Shown in pieces: positions 21,644-34,023 of a stretch of DNA of 64,000 nt; positions within the stretch are counted from its first letter, which is position 1; the number at the start of each line of letters is the position of its first letter. The DNA comes from Pegoplata infirma (taxonomy: Eukaryota; Arthropoda; Insecta; Diptera; Anthomyiidae). The notes beneath the pieces are model-generated. The model was not told where the DNA came from. It worked only from the letters and a program-made list of their open reading frames with translations, and ran no database searches. Position numbers and translations under genes: made by a program. The DNA is taken from contig OY992536.1 of assembly GCA_963921195.1 (NCBI GenBank), positions 291,467,313-291,531,312 of the forward strand, in the 5' to 3' direction.

Positions 21644-22570
21644 TATACCCTCCACTCTAGTAATAGAGGGTATATATAAGTTTGTCATTCCGTTTGTAAC
21701 ACCTCGAAATATTGGTCTAGGACCCCATAAAGTATATATATTCATGATCCTCGATAGATTTTAAGACGATCTAGCGATGTCCGTCCGTCCGTCCGTCTGT
21801 CTGTTGAAAACACGCTAACTTTTGAAAGACTTTACGGAGGCTCCTGAAGTTAGGCATATATGTTGGGCATTTACCTGGTCAGGTTGGTATTGCAATCCAG
21901 CGAAATCGGTCCAGTGGTTCAAAAGTTATGAGTAGGGATGAGATTTCCATGCAAATTCATGTTTTTTGTCGAAAGTCTAAAAACGATATCGACCAATTAT
22001 CGTTCCAAATCAAGAAATTTACGTTAAAATGGCATCGATTTGTTTTTGCATATTTTTGCAAATATATATTTGCATATTTTTGCAAATATAAAAAAATTTG
22101 GATCATAATATCTCGTAAACCATTACAAATTTTAAAATTATAAGAGCACACATCAATTCAGTTGACCGGAACTTTTGATTTTCGATCCACTGTGCAGCGG
22201 TTCAAAATTTATTAGCAAAACCGTAAATTTTAGTTTCGCTTCACCCTAAATTCACATACTGAAAAAACCGAGCCTTAGAAAATCAAGCTTTAAAACCATT
22301 GGAAAGCCACAAAACTACTTTAAAAAGTATTTTTGTCACTCAAAAATATTTTTACACTAAAAAAAAAAAAAAAATTTACACCCAAAAAAAAAATTGGTAA
22401 TTTTTCTTATTTTCTTAAATGAAAAAAAAAAAAAAGTTTTTTACTCAAAAAAAATATTTCTAATCAAAATTACAAATTTTTTTTACGTTAGAAAATTGAC
22501 CATTCTTTAAAAAGGGCATTGTGGAGGGTATTTATAGATTCGGCCAAGTCGAGTTTAACTTTTCTACTTG
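21644..22570 (+). mobile_element. H1-type (GTCY)n element, copy b
   Basis: Hairpin TATACCCTC...GAGGGTATA, CCCCATAAAGTATATATATTC, a short (GTCC)n block at 21780-21803, 'gcaatccagcgaaatcggtcc', many A/T runs, and the end TAGATTCGGCCAAGTCGAG, TTTAACTTTTCTACTTG. About 21935-22145 differs from the other copies and contains a 'gcatatttttgcaaatata' duplication. Confidence 0.78.
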
Positions 22571-23432
22571 TTTTTGATTATTTTTTCCATTATCAACTCT
22601 GTGATACTCATCATTTTTTCGCTATTACTAAGCAAAATTCCAAAGAGGCCATTTTCGAGCCTGTCCTGACAAACTTTTTTTTCTAAATTTACCTTCAAGA
22701 AAATTCTTAGATTCTGCAACATTTTTCTTTAACATAATTAGCAGCATCTTCAATGAACTGTAATACGTATCTGTATTTCACATGACTTCCTTTCTCTCAT
22801 TTAGCTTTTATTTTAATTTCCAGTTTATAAAAACCCACATTTACTGATACAGTAAACAAAAAAAAACCTGTTGACATATGAAGCTTAACATTCAACCAAC
22901 AATCAAATAAAATTCCTCGCTTTTGTGTGTGTGTGTAAATTAGTAAATAAATGAGTTAGTGTGTGTTAAAAAGGACACTGTGTTAAAGCTTGCTCTCTCT
23001 TGTATCCCTCACTTCTCCCTACTAAACAAATATAAACAATAAAACTAAACCCTACAAAAAAAAAAATAAACAAATTGTTAGTGTTATAAACACATACATC
23101 TACATAGAATGATAAAAAGGATATCATCACAAATATTTGTAAAATGTATAATTGCTAGTGTATTTGTGTTGGTTTTTTTGTTAGTGTGTAATATCTGTAG
23201 TATTTATTGATTCCAATTAACATTTTGTTATATTTGCATAACTGAATTTGTATATATTTGTATATTAAAATGTAATAGTGTTAGTGAGTGTTGAACCCAA
23301 AGTGTGGGTGTATGCATTTGTTTTAGATATTGTTATTATAGTTTAAAAAGGCTTTAGATTGTATTTATATTGATAAATATTTTTTTCAATATTTATTTAT
23401 GTCCCAGTTAATTTATATTTTATTTAATTAAA
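22571..23432. other. No gene seen; AT-rich spacer
   Basis: Only short (GT)n stretches (about 22926-22936) and A runs. No supported feature. Confidence 0.4.
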
Positions 23433-24540
23433 ACAAGTAAAAAAGTTCAATGCGGACATGTCAAATGTATTAATACCCTTCACACTGTCAACAAAGATTA
23501 TTTGATAACAACAAATTGAAAAAAATCCGCGAAAAAAGTTTTTGGTGAAATAAAAAAATCGAGAAAATCGCATTTATTATTAAGTTTGAGTTGCGCTGAT
23601 CCGAATCTGGTCTCAGAATTTGCCTATCTCATCAGGTTTTCGAGATATCGTAGCTTAAAGTTGAAAAAAATCGCGTTTTTCGCCATATTCGAGACGTTAT
23701 AACTGCAAAAATTCACCTTTTTTTATAAAACCTGATATGTCGTCTGAAAGTCCTACAAATTACCTTTAAAATGAATGTTTAACCTTTAAAATACCTTGTT
23801 TCATCTCTGAGATATCTTAACCTGATATTTTTTCTCGTTTCGTGACTGGATGCGTCTGAAAGTGGAATGTTTTCACTTAAAACATCATATAAATTTCAAC
23901 GGGCGATATCTCAGCAAATAGAAAGGATATTTAAACAATTCAAAAAGCATTTTTAAAGGCGAATTTGTATTCAAGGAAAAATACCGTGAATATAGCGAAA
24001 ACCTAAATTTTTCAAACTTCATTTTAAGATATCTCAGAGAAGAAACAAGATATTACAGAGGTTAAACATTTCTTTTAAAGGTATTAAAGCTGTGTTTATA
24101 TCATACCACTGAGTATTAAGACCTGTCAAAAAATCGTGTGTAATATGATTTTGTTGACAGTCCAATAGGACTTTTGATTTTATGAAATATTTCAAAAAAT
24201 GGCTGTGTGTTATTAGATTTGCATACAAACAGCTGTTTTTAAAAATGTCTTTTGATTTTGTTTATGATTTTTTGGCAGTATTAAGACTTTGGTAATATTT
24301 TACTTTCTTAAAATCTAAATACTCGGTGGGATGATATAAACACACCTTAAGTAAGACTTTCAGACCACATATCTGGTTTTATAAATAAAGGTGAATTTGC
24401 GAAGTTATCTCGAAAATTTTGAAAAACAGTTTTTTTCAAACTTTAAGCTAAGATATCTCGAAAACCTGATGTGATAGAGAAATTCTGAGTACAGATTCGG
24501 ATTCAGCGCAGCGCAAGCCCTTAGAACAGTATATTCCAGT
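23433..24540. mobile_element. Foldback element, possibly H-related, with nested TTAA element
   Basis: Long inverted arms. 'ctgatccgaatctggtctcagaatttgcc' and CATCAGGTTTTCGAGATATC (from 23590) pair with GATATCTCGAAAACCTGATG and 'attctgagtacagattcgg' (to 24510). The left edge starts AACAAGTAAAAAAGTTCAAT and 'aatacccttcacac', resembling an H-type terminus. The right arm is interrupted by the element at 24088-24346. It is non-coding. Confidence 0.65.
24088..24346. mobile_element. 259-bp inverted-repeat element at a TTAA site
   Basis: Ends match in inverted orientation: CTGTGTTTATATCATACCAC at the left, and GTGTGTTTATATCATCCCAC as the complement of the right. TTAA flanks it on both sides (24084-24087 and 24347-24350). 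The uninterrupted opposite arm of the host foldback (about 23745-23765) shows the empty site. TTAA targets are typical of piggyBac-like elements; the ends here are not the usual CCC, so the superfamily is open. Confidence 0.75.
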
Positions 24541-25361
24541 CCCGGGATTTTGACGTTTTTTAAATTTTGTTGGCCTTTGTAATTTTGGTTTTGTATTTTC
24601 TTATTGCAACCTGGCGTATGAGCAACAAATCAACAAATTTCGCAAATATTTGTAACTCATACGCCATATTAAAACAAGCAAATACAAGAAAATTACAAAC
24701 TTATTATAAAATTCAGTATTAACATTTTGCTGGGTTTTCAAATTTACCATCTCTTTCTCCCTCTCTCTCTCTCTCTAAGTATTAAATTCACATTATTTGT
24801 TATATATCACTGCCTCCTTCATTGTATTACTGTGTGATTATATTTTATATAATTTATGTTTGACATTTAATTAGCTGCAAAAAGTTAAGCCCCATTTTCA
24901 GTATTGTTGATCTTTGTTGTCCGATTTTAATCTAAATATATTATACAAAAACCAAACAAAAATAAATTATTCCAAAGCCAATAAATTTGTCAACACAGCC
25001 AGCTTAAAATAATAATAATAATATGCAGGGTGATAGATAATAAAGTATTATGTTAATTGCACAAGATTCGAAAATGGTGTTAAAAACATAAAATATGGAA
25101 AATAAAACTGCAATATAGTAAAGTAATCTCTAAGAATTTTATAAGGATCCTGGCAAAATTTCGAATTTTAAAGGAGCCTTACTAGGAAAAGCATTGGGCT
25201 CGATTCGGGAGTACTCCTACACCATTCATCGAATTTATAAAAACTTTATATTCTTTCGAATTTTAAGATTTTAAAAAATTTCGTTTGTGTTACAATTCAT
25301 AATCTAGTTAATTGTTCAATAATTACAAGAAAAAAAATTAAAATCTTAAAATTCAAAAGAA
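24541..25361. other. No gene seen; short (CT)n
   Basis: AT-rich spacer. A (CT)n microsatellite lies at about 24761-24776. No supported gene. Confidence 0.45.
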
Positions 25362-25843
25362 CACACAAAAAATTATTGGCTAAAAATTAAATCTATTGAT
25401 CAACAAAATTTAAATGAGTCAATCAATGTTTTGATTAAAATTTTTGTTATTTTCTTTAACTGTCGAATTATACATTTTCAAACACTCCAGATTTTTTCGT
25501 TTTAATTTATTTGAATGCATTAGTTCAAAAATATACAAAATAATCGAGGTTTACTTTTTTATTGTTGGTAACATGGAAAGCAAAAAAGATGAATTTTATC
25601 CTAATTTTGTCATAAGCTTACAATTCATTCGTTAAATTAATCATTATTTTGATTGACTTTAAATAAAAAATTTATCAAATTTGTGATCAAAGTCGAAAAA
25701 ATGTTTGATTGAAAAAATATTCTACTAATCACCTACAATTTGATGATTGGTATAACAATTTTCTTTATCGGATGAATTTCAATCAAAAAATTGATTGAAT
25801 CCGCGTTTTTGTTAATTGAAATTCGTTTCAAATTCTTGCTGTG
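25362..25843 (-). mobile_element. F-family inverted-repeat element, copy a
   Basis: Same sequence as the element at 52918-53402, in the opposite direction. It begins CACACAAAAAATTATTGGC, then TCTATTGATCAACAAAATTT and 'gagtcaatcaatgttttgat', and ends with the complement of CACAGCAAGAATTTGAAACG. TCAATCAAAA-type motifs recur in both orientations. It is non-coding. Confidence 0.72.
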
Positions 25844-26884
25844 AATATCAAATGTTTAAAAAATTTGGTGAATGGTGAAAGAGTACTCCGGAATCCAACA
25901 CATTGTTTATGCAACAATCTCATTGAATAAATTTATGAGCTCATTTATGTATAAAAATATTTTTGTCACATTTTTTTAAATATTGACCATTATTTGGAAT
26001 TTTTAGTATTCTCTAAAATTTATTAAGCTTTAAACTACATATAATCAGAATATAAATATTAAAATAAAACTTTTATGCGTGTCAGAGTAAAAAGAAAAAA
26101 AAAAAACATGTGTTAAAAAAACTGTAATACAAGAAGTGTCATGTAAAAGTTTTTAAAAAGTTTTATTTGAAATTGGAACAAGTGTTAAGGATATAAATGA
26201 ATGCAGAGTACGTTTAATAAGAGCAGCACTTTGTATGACAAAAAAGTTTTTCTTCCGATTTTGTATGCCCGGGAAAAATGTATTCTTCTTGGCCAAAAAC
26301 TTATCTGGTAAAATTTTTAGGCCAATCGAAATTCAAATTTTGGATTTTTCAAAATTAAAAAAATTTAAAAAAAATTATATACAGTGGCCGACATATAGTA
26401 GATTTAATTCGTTAACGACAAAGTTAACAATAATAGACGTCATTATTATCAAACAAGTATTTTTTGTAAAAAGTGGTGTGTACGTAATCAAGCTTTAATT
26501 TAAGCTTAATGGCGTCCAGATTGAGTTAATATTAAATGTGCTATGACGGTCGATATAAAAATTTAAATTATTGATAGACCTTTTTTAGATTTTTTTTTTT
26601 AAATATTTCGAAGGGCTCTGTTCTGTCTTTCACAACTTTTTAATTCACATGAAATTTTCCGAATGACATGAAATCGAGTTTATTGTTTGTTCACGTTTTC
26701 ATTCGAAGTTCAAGTTAAAATTTGAAAAGTTATAAGGAAAAACGTACATTCGTTTTATTTTCACCAAGCTTTATTTGTGTGAAACCAAACGAAAAATTAA
26801 TCGGAAGTGAAATGTAGAACACCAAAAAAATTCGGAAATTTTCACTTTTACATTTATTTTTGTGAATTACTTTTTTTTTGGAAC
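25844..26884. other. No gene seen; AT-rich spacer
   Basis: No supported feature. Short frames here have no recognisable motif and no coding-like composition. Confidence 0.4.
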
Positions 26885-27440
26885 AGCGCACAGTGGCGCC
26901 TTTTGACTTTTTTCGTTGCAAAAATCATAACTTTTGAACTAATGAAGATATTTTAAAAATTTAAAGAGCATTCGAAAGAAGACTCCCCTAGCTTCAAAAT
27001 ATATAAGCCGCAAGGTAATAGGCCAGCCGCGGCACTGTGCACAGTGTCGTATTTTGAATTTTTGTTGAAAGCATTATAAATTTTAAAGTAATAAAGGTAT
27101 TATCAAGATTTATAAAGCATTTGAAAGAAACCCCTTCAGCTTAAAAATAAGAAGCCCACATGGCCATTGGCCCACTGCAGCACAGTGCCTCGTTTTGACT
27201 TTTTTTCGTTGCAAAAATCAAAATTTTGTAATTGTCAAGGCATTTTTAATGTTTAAAACGCACTTGAATTTTATCTCCTTAAGCTTCAAGAAAAGCGCAT
27301 CCGCATTGTAATAGGCCCGCTTCGGCACTGTGACCAGTGACACCTTTTGACCTATTTTGTTGCAAAAATACTATCTTTTAAAGTAATGATATTTCTAAAT
27401 CTAAAAATCATTTAAAATATAACTTCTTGTGCGTCAAATT
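26885..27440. repeat. Four-copy tandem repeat, about 146 bp
   Basis: Units start near 26887, 27032, 27178 and 27322 with GCACTGTGCACAGTGGC-like sequence, followed by CCTTTTGACTTTTTTCGTTG, 'gcaaaaatcataa', and 'gcttcaa' plus 'taataggcc' near the unit end. Copies are roughly 65-75 % alike by eye. The GCACTGTGCACAGTG start is a dyad. It is non-coding. Confidence 0.7.
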
Positions 27441-28989
27441 AGGGCAGTCCACACGCTGATATTCTCGTGAATACATATTAAAAGTCTCGAAAAAATACCA
27501 CTCTTATATGACAGAGAAAAAAAATTAAAAAAATTAGGAAACATTGAGTAAAATATTACTCAATTTTGCACCAGAAAACCATTTGATATTTAAAATTTAA
27601 TAAATGTTTACCAACAAATTTGAGTAAATTTTCAATTTATAAATCTAAAATTTTACTTGAATTTTTTTTTTGTTTTTTTTTAAGTAATTTTTTTATTGTG
27701 TCAAGTAAAAGTATACTTAAAACTTATATATTTAAAAAAAGTTTTACCTTTTAAACTAACCAAGTATATTTATGTCTTAAAGACATAGGCAAATTTTAAA
27801 AAGATGATTGGAAACTTTCAAATATATAAAAAAAGAACTATTAACTCAATGAGAATTCAAAACACTAATTTTATTTTTTTTGAATTTAGCTGTAGGTTCA
27901 ATTTTAACAGATCATTCACTAGGGTTAAAACAATTTAAGACTTTTTTAATTAAACACTTATTAAAAATCTTGTTAGATAACTTTCTTTCTTTGTACACAA
28001 ACCTTTGTCTTTTTAAAAAATTCTTAAAAATTCATTCATTTTATCAAATGATGAAACTTAAGTTTTTTGCAATTTTTATGTTTGACTTTGTTTTATTAAA
28101 AATACAAAATTTTAACTTTTAAAATATCTTAATTCGTTCAGGAGTTACAGCTCGTCAAAGTGGTTACTTATTAAAAAAAAAATTCCGCTAGGGGGCGTTA
28201 TAAGCAAATAAAAAAGCCAAAAAAACTAAATAATAAATTAAAGACCAATACATCTACTAAGCTTGGTAAAAAATTCCAGTGGATCTCAAAATTGCCCAAA
28301 ATCTGTTAGGATATTTTAAAAATATCTCCTTTTCGTAGTAAAAGTTGATACAGTTTCTTTATTTTTTCATGTACACGGGCAAGTACGGGCACCCAATTTT
28401 TATTGAATAAGTTAGAGTATTAAATACTTAACATCCTCTGCTTAATAGTTCCCGTCACAAACCGTCACTTTTTTAGTTCTATTCTATCAAAAACAAAAAA
28501 AGACCGAAATATAGTGTGTTTGCAAAACTGCACCTAAAAACAAAGTATTTGACTAAATAACCCGTTTTTGATATCGTTTCATTTGAATTAATATACCTTT
28601 CAAACGACACCAAAAAAATAATGATCGGTTGCTTAGTTTGCCTGAAATTCAATTTAAAAGATGATATATTTTTTTTAAGTTTTAACTTTTTTCGGCAGAC
28701 TGAAAAATTGGCAACTTTGGGAGGCTCTATAATTCATAATTTTCATCCGATTTCAAAAATGTTTTTGGATTCTTAATCAGTGAGGAGTTTTCAATCAGAT
28801 GTAATCATTCATTTTATCAAATTCTTCTGTCAGTTTTTGGATTTTTGCAACGTTTTTAGGGAAAAGGCGCCACAGTGCAGCGGCCTAAGTTAATTTTTTT
28901 CAAGTTCAAACACTAAAAATTTAAAAATGTTCTAATAGTTTAAAATCAGTTAGCAACTCAATTTTCCAACGACCCAATCAAAAATTTCG
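27441..28989. other. No gene seen; AT-rich spacer
   Basis: No recognised repeat or gene. 'aaaggcgccacagtgc' at about 28863 echoes the start of the tandem unit at 26887. Confidence 0.4.
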
Positions 28990-30715
28990 CAGAACTTTAG
29001 ATAATCTTTCACTTGAAATTTATTTGAGTCAACTCTAATAATTTAAACCTGTGGCGTTCTTTGATCCAAGATTTGTATTTTTGGAAAATTTTCACCAAAA
29101 TTTTGGATTTTTGAAAATTAAAGAAAAAATGTATTGCGATACTTTAATTTTATTAATTTTGGCATGCTGAATACGAATATAAAAACATTCTGAAATCTGT
29201 CAGGCGGTTTTCGGGATATCGCCATGTGAAATTTGTCAACAAATTTTCAAAATGGCAGGTTTCCCTACGTTCAAAAAATAAAAAAATAAATTTTCGTCCT
29301 ACTAGAACTAACTATGAACCATATCTATTCTTTTGCGGACGATAGCAATATTTGCCACTCTTATTCCTTCGACCATAGACCAAGCCAATCCGAGGTTGGG
29401 AACATGAGAAGGCACATGGATAGCTCTCTTAACCTAGACCTATTAAAAATCTATTCTTGGGGTCTCGAGAATAGAGTGGATTTTAATCCACATAAGACCC
29501 AATGTGCCCATCTAACTCACAAGCGTCTTCAAAGGTTAAAGCCGCCTGTTTCATCCTTTGGTGGTGTTAACGTTAGGGAATCTGAAGCTCTTGATATTCT
29601 GGGTATGAAGATTCAGTGTTGGAACAAACACATATTCGAAGTGTCGGAAGAAGCGTTCAAGTGCTTAGGCTTTTTGAAACGGTGTAGGAGATATTTCACT
29701 CCAGCTGATCTCCTAACAGTCTATAACACCTATATCCGACCTAAAATGGAATATTACTCTCATGTATGGACAGGTGCTTCAACCTCAGCATTGGAATTAC
29801 TTGACCGTGTACAGAGAAGAGCTTTAATGATAATAGGGGCTGGGGTTACATCTTATTCCATTAATTCCTTGGAGCATCGTCAAAATGTGGGTTGTGTGTC
29901 CTTGTTCTATCGATTTTTCCACGGAAAGTGTTCTGCTGAGATAGGTAACCTCATCCAGGAGGTGCGTGTATTTAATCGAAATACGCGTATATCTAGCAGA
30001 GCTCATCCGTTTGTTGTTGATTGGACAACGGACCGCACAACACACTATAGAGAGAATTCCTTCTTTGGCCGAACTATACGTATGTGGAACAGACTTCCCG
30101 CCCACGTTTTTCCTGACACATATAACATTAGCAGATTCAAGTTAAATATCCATAAATACTATTCCCTCTTTTCTCCTTCCCACACCTATATTTCCTGATC
30201 TATACACAGTGCATTGCATTTATAGGGGGCATCCCCTGAGTGTTAATCAAAAACAAAAAATTTGTGTCAAGTCAGACCATTTTAACCCAAAGCGCCCTTC
30301 GATCAAAGTTTAGAGTTTTTGGTGAAAATTTTCTAAAAACAAAAACTTTCATCGAAGGACGCAACGGGCTAAAATTATCGGTTTTAGCTCAAGTTAAGTT
30401 CAAAGAAAAGCTTGTCTCAATCTTTATAAAACATTCAATGGAAAACTAATTTTGAGATTTGAAAATAAAAATCTTAACCGTATGAGAAAACACAGCTATT
30501 TTTGGAAATTTTTGGACTAATTTTAAATGGCGATATATCAATATAATTGTTTTTTTATGTTCAAAATTTCATAACTTTTTTATTTTTAAGAATTTTCAAA
30601 AATCCAAAACTTTGATCGCCTGGCTCCAAAGGGTAATTTTATCCAATTGGCTCAAATTTGTACCAAATAAGTTTTAGGCCTAATAGAATAAAGATTTTTC
30701 TGGACGTTCAAAATC
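28990..30715. mobile_element. L-family element, copy split by a LINE fragment
   Basis: The left part (28990 to about 29300) and right part (about 30245-30715) match the element at 32467-33745: 'gcatgctgaatacgaatat', 'cggttttcgggatatcgcc', 'cagaccattttaaccc' and 'tttgatcgcctggc' occur in the same order. The middle is replaced by a jockey-like reverse transcriptase fragment. Ends of this copy were not resolved. Confidence 0.6.
29314..30198 (+). pseudogene. Jockey-like LINE reverse transcriptase, C-terminal fragment
   Basis: An open frame of 294 codons starting just upstream of the reverse-transcriptase active site: FADD at residues 7-10. HKTQCAHLTHKR, LGFLKRCRRYF and VQRRALMIIGAG follow, then the C-terminal block VSLFYRFFHGKCS and MWNRLPAHVFPD. 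I recognise this series from jockey-superfamily LINEs of insects; the exact clade is uncertain. The endonuclease and the first two thirds of the reverse transcriptase are missing, so the copy is inactive, and its methionine is probably an internal residue. The 3' end lies shortly after the stop, where the L-family host sequence resumes at about 30245. The frame is undamaged, which suggests a fairly recent 5'-truncated insertion. No target duplication could be fixed. Confidence 0.8.
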
Positions 30716-31589
30716 AGAAGAAAAACTTTTTTACCATACACAAACAAATACCTGTCAAATTTAAAATTTTTTTAAAAAATTTTTGGAATTTACAAAATTT
30801 TTCATTCCAAAATCAAAAAAATATTGAGAAAAAAAAAATTGTCCTTGATGTGGAAAACTTTTAACAATTATTCCGGGACTTTAAAAATTAATCAAAATTT
30901 TCCAAAAAATGTTTTTTCTAAAACATTTTTATTGAAGTTCCCTAGAATCCACTTGTATATTTCTTGATGCTGTTACAAGCAAAATAACTGAAAGAATATA
31001 CTCCCCCCCCCAAAATATGTGTTTAAGGGAATAACAAAAAAGTGCATGTGTTGCATAAGTATCCCCTTCATTTGTATGTGGCAGTTGCAAGTTAGTTAGT
31101 AGCAATAGCACTGCATAAATGAATGTATAACATGTCGTAAATGTATGCCAAAAAAGCTTCCTTATGAGAGCGAGAACATAAAGCGTGTGTAACAAACTGT
31201 ATAGTTTTTTAACAATGAAAATTGACAATTTTAGTATGGCCGTCAGTGTAAAACTAAAATTTTTTACGTACTAGTTACACTCAAAAAAATGTCAATAATG
31301 CATACAGAAAACGTTTTCAATTCGTGACCTAAAACGTTATCGTTTAATGCTAAAATTTACTAATCTGTTAAGTTTTTGTGTATTTTTTTAAATATAAATT
31401 TTCAAAGTTTCATTTAAAAAGCTTATTTGAATCTGACTTATATTTAGTGTAACAATCAAAAAGCACTGATGATGAAAGGATGGCAAAAATTTAATCTTTT
31501 CATAAATTATTAATTTTGGCCACATTTCTCATAGTACAAAAAAAAATATCTTCTCAGAATTTATTAATATCAAACTGGAAAAAATAAAA
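30716..31589. other. No gene seen; AT-rich spacer
   Basis: No supported feature. A short C run lies at about 31003-31011. Confidence 0.4.
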
Positions 31590-31815
31590 ATTCTATATTT
31601 TTTCTATATTTTAATTTATTTTAAAATCTTCTTTATTGTATTCCTTCCAATATTTCGTTATTCATAGAATAACATCCTCAGGGACAGTACAAAAAATGCG
31701 TGCGTTGCTCATAAGAATTTTTTGTAGTGTCCCTGAAGATGTTATTCACTGAATAACAAAATATTGGAGGAATAAAATAAAGAAGATTTTTAAATAAAAG
31801 AAATACCTCGAGCTT
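31590..31815. mobile_element. Foldback C with CTGAAGAT-hairpin-AAAATAT motif
   Basis: The arms pair around a loop of about 40 bp. The right arm is CTGAAGAT (31733-31740), a perfect hairpin GTTATTC-ACT-GAATAAC (31741-31757), AAAATATTGG, AATAAA, and the end ACCTCGAGCTT. The left arm in complement reads CTGAGGAT, GTTATTC-TAT-GAATAAC, GAAATATTGG. The hairpin stem is thus perfect in both arms although the loop differs. Confidence 0.75.
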
Positions 31816-32461
31816 CATTATTAACTATGTATTACTTAAAAAAAAAACATCGAATAACAACAAACTTATTTTCAGAAAATTAAAATTTTTTTTAGATTCT
31901 GATTAATTTTTATTAAAATATAAAAATTGTTTTATTTGATCTTTACAATATTATATTTTGAATAGGTTTATTCTAGCTCGAGGTCATAATTTCCTTTACT
32001 TATTAAAACTATGATATTCTCATAGAATAATTTTCAATAAATTTATTTTTCTTTTATAAATTTATTTATGTTGTTCATTTTTGCAAGACTTAGTCGACAA
32101 GTGTTTTGGAATTTGTCAGACTCCATTGTCAAAACTATTTAGCAAATATAAAAACCCGATACTACTAGCAGTTTCATTTATTTTTAGTTTTATTTAAAAG
32201 TTGTTGAACACAAGTTTCAACATTTTTCTGTCACCATTACTGAAAATGGTTTTAGAGTGTATCACCGTACAAACATTCTGAACCACTATAGTATGACAGG
32301 GAAACATAATGCTGACTAACACGACTACAACAGCAACATCAGCAGCCTCAGATGATGCCAGTAACTTTTTACTCAAGTAACTTTTTGTTGTTGCTGTTAA
32401 ATTTTGAATGCATTAATGCTTTCAAGTAAGTGTGCGTGAGTATGTGTAATTTTTTTGTTAT
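31816..32461. other. No gene seen; foldback-end motif
   Basis: Contains CTAGCTCGAGGTCATAA at about 31972, a foldback-family end motif, next to a sequence with no obvious partner. No gene is supported. Confidence 0.45.
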
Positions 32462-32466
32462 GCCAC

Positions 32467-33745
32467 ATTAGAGTGACATGTTTTGTTAAATTTTTGATTT
32501 TCCCAAGTGTCCGGGGAAATTTTTATTCTATTAGACCTAAAAATTATGTGGTAAAAATTTGAGGTCAATCGGAATAAATTAACCCGTAGCGCCAGGCGAT
32601 CAAAGTTTTGGATTTTTGAAAATAAAAATAAAATTTAAGCTGCGAAACATCGTATTAATTAATTTTAAAAATCCAATTTTTTTTAAAATCGCTCGAACGG
32701 TTTTCGAGATATCGCTATTTAAAATTTGCAAAAAAATTCTGGTTTTTTTCTACGTTCAAGGAAAAGGAATTTAAAAAAAAAATCTCCAACCTTTTTTCCA
32801 TGAACCTTTCGTAGAAGGTTCATCAAGAGACAACCTTCATTTAAAAGTAATTTGAGCCTAATCCGATTATTGTAACCCGTGGTGCCTTCGACCAAAGTTT
32901 TGGTTTTTTAGAAAATTTTTATCAAAAACTCTAAACTTCGATCGAAGGGCACCATGGCTTAAAATGGTCTGATTTCGCTCAAACTTAGTTAAAATAAATG
33001 TTTTCCTCAAGATTAATAAAACAAATTAAATTTTAAAAAAAAAACTTTCGTGAACGTAGGAAAAAAGCCGCCTAACTTGAAATTGTTAGACAAATTTCAA
33101 ATTGCGATATTTCGAAAACCGCTCGACAGAATTCAGAAATTTTTTTCATATTCGTATTCAGCATGCTAAAATTCATACAAATAATGTATCCCAAGATATT
33201 TTTTTTATTTTTTTAAAATACGAAATTTTAGTGAAAGCCAAATAATTTTTTTATTTTTCAAAAATCACAAATTTTCCTATAAAAAACCCAAATTTTGGTG
33301 AAAACAAAAATCCAAAACTTAGATGCAAGGCCGGCACTAGTTAAAATAATTGGATTCTGCTAAATTAAGCTTATGTGAAAAATTGTTTTAAGGGAAGGAA
33401 ATTTTGAGATTTTTTTAATCTTGAACATAGAAAAAAAACGCAATTTTTGGCAAATTTCAAAAACGAAATCTCGAAAACAGCTCGACCGATTAACAAATTT
33501 TTTGGATTTTCGTGTTCAGCGCATTAAAATGAATAAAAATTATTTAAAAATTAATGAAAATTAAAATTTTTTTTTTATATTTTGTTTCTAAAAATTTTCA
33601 AAAATCCAAAACTTTTATTGCCGTGCGCCACGGGTTAATTTATTCCGATTGGCCTCATATTTGTACCTCATAATTGTCTAGTAGAATAAAAATTTATCCG
33701 GACACTTCAAAAAATCACAAGTCGAAGAAAAAACGCCACTCTAAT
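32467..33745. mobile_element. L-family element with long terminal inverted repeats
   Basis: 1279 bp with inverted repeats of about 190 bp: ATTAGAGTG... at the left, and CACTCTAAT in complement at the right, sharing AAGTGTCCGG, CAATCGGAATAAATTAACCC and AAAGTTTTGGATTTTTGAAA. The pentamer GCCAC lies on both sides (32462-32466 and 33746-33750), a possible 5-bp target duplication. The interior repeats 'cgatcgaagggcaccatgg'-like sequence in both directions and has no transposase. The superfamily is not recognised. Confidence 0.75.
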
Positions 33746-33750
33746 GCCAC

Positions 33751-34023
33751 ACAGAGGAATTTGTGCTGAAGTTGCACATGTTAAAGTGTGCGTATGTGTG
33801 CATGTGTTTGTTGAAAAGTTGCATAAAAATATGGCGCTACTGCATGAAATTAAAATACTTTAGGACACAAGGACGTTCATTTGCCTTTTTTACAACAACA
33901 ATATTGAAACTACAACAACGAAAACCAAAACAAACTACTCAAATGAAAACGTACTTGAAACTGTATGAGAGTGAGCATATGTAAAGGAATATATGAATAT
34001 TTACTTACAACAAAAAAAAAAAA
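33751..34023. other. No gene seen
   Basis: The short frame here has no recognisable motif. Nothing is supported. Confidence 0.4.
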
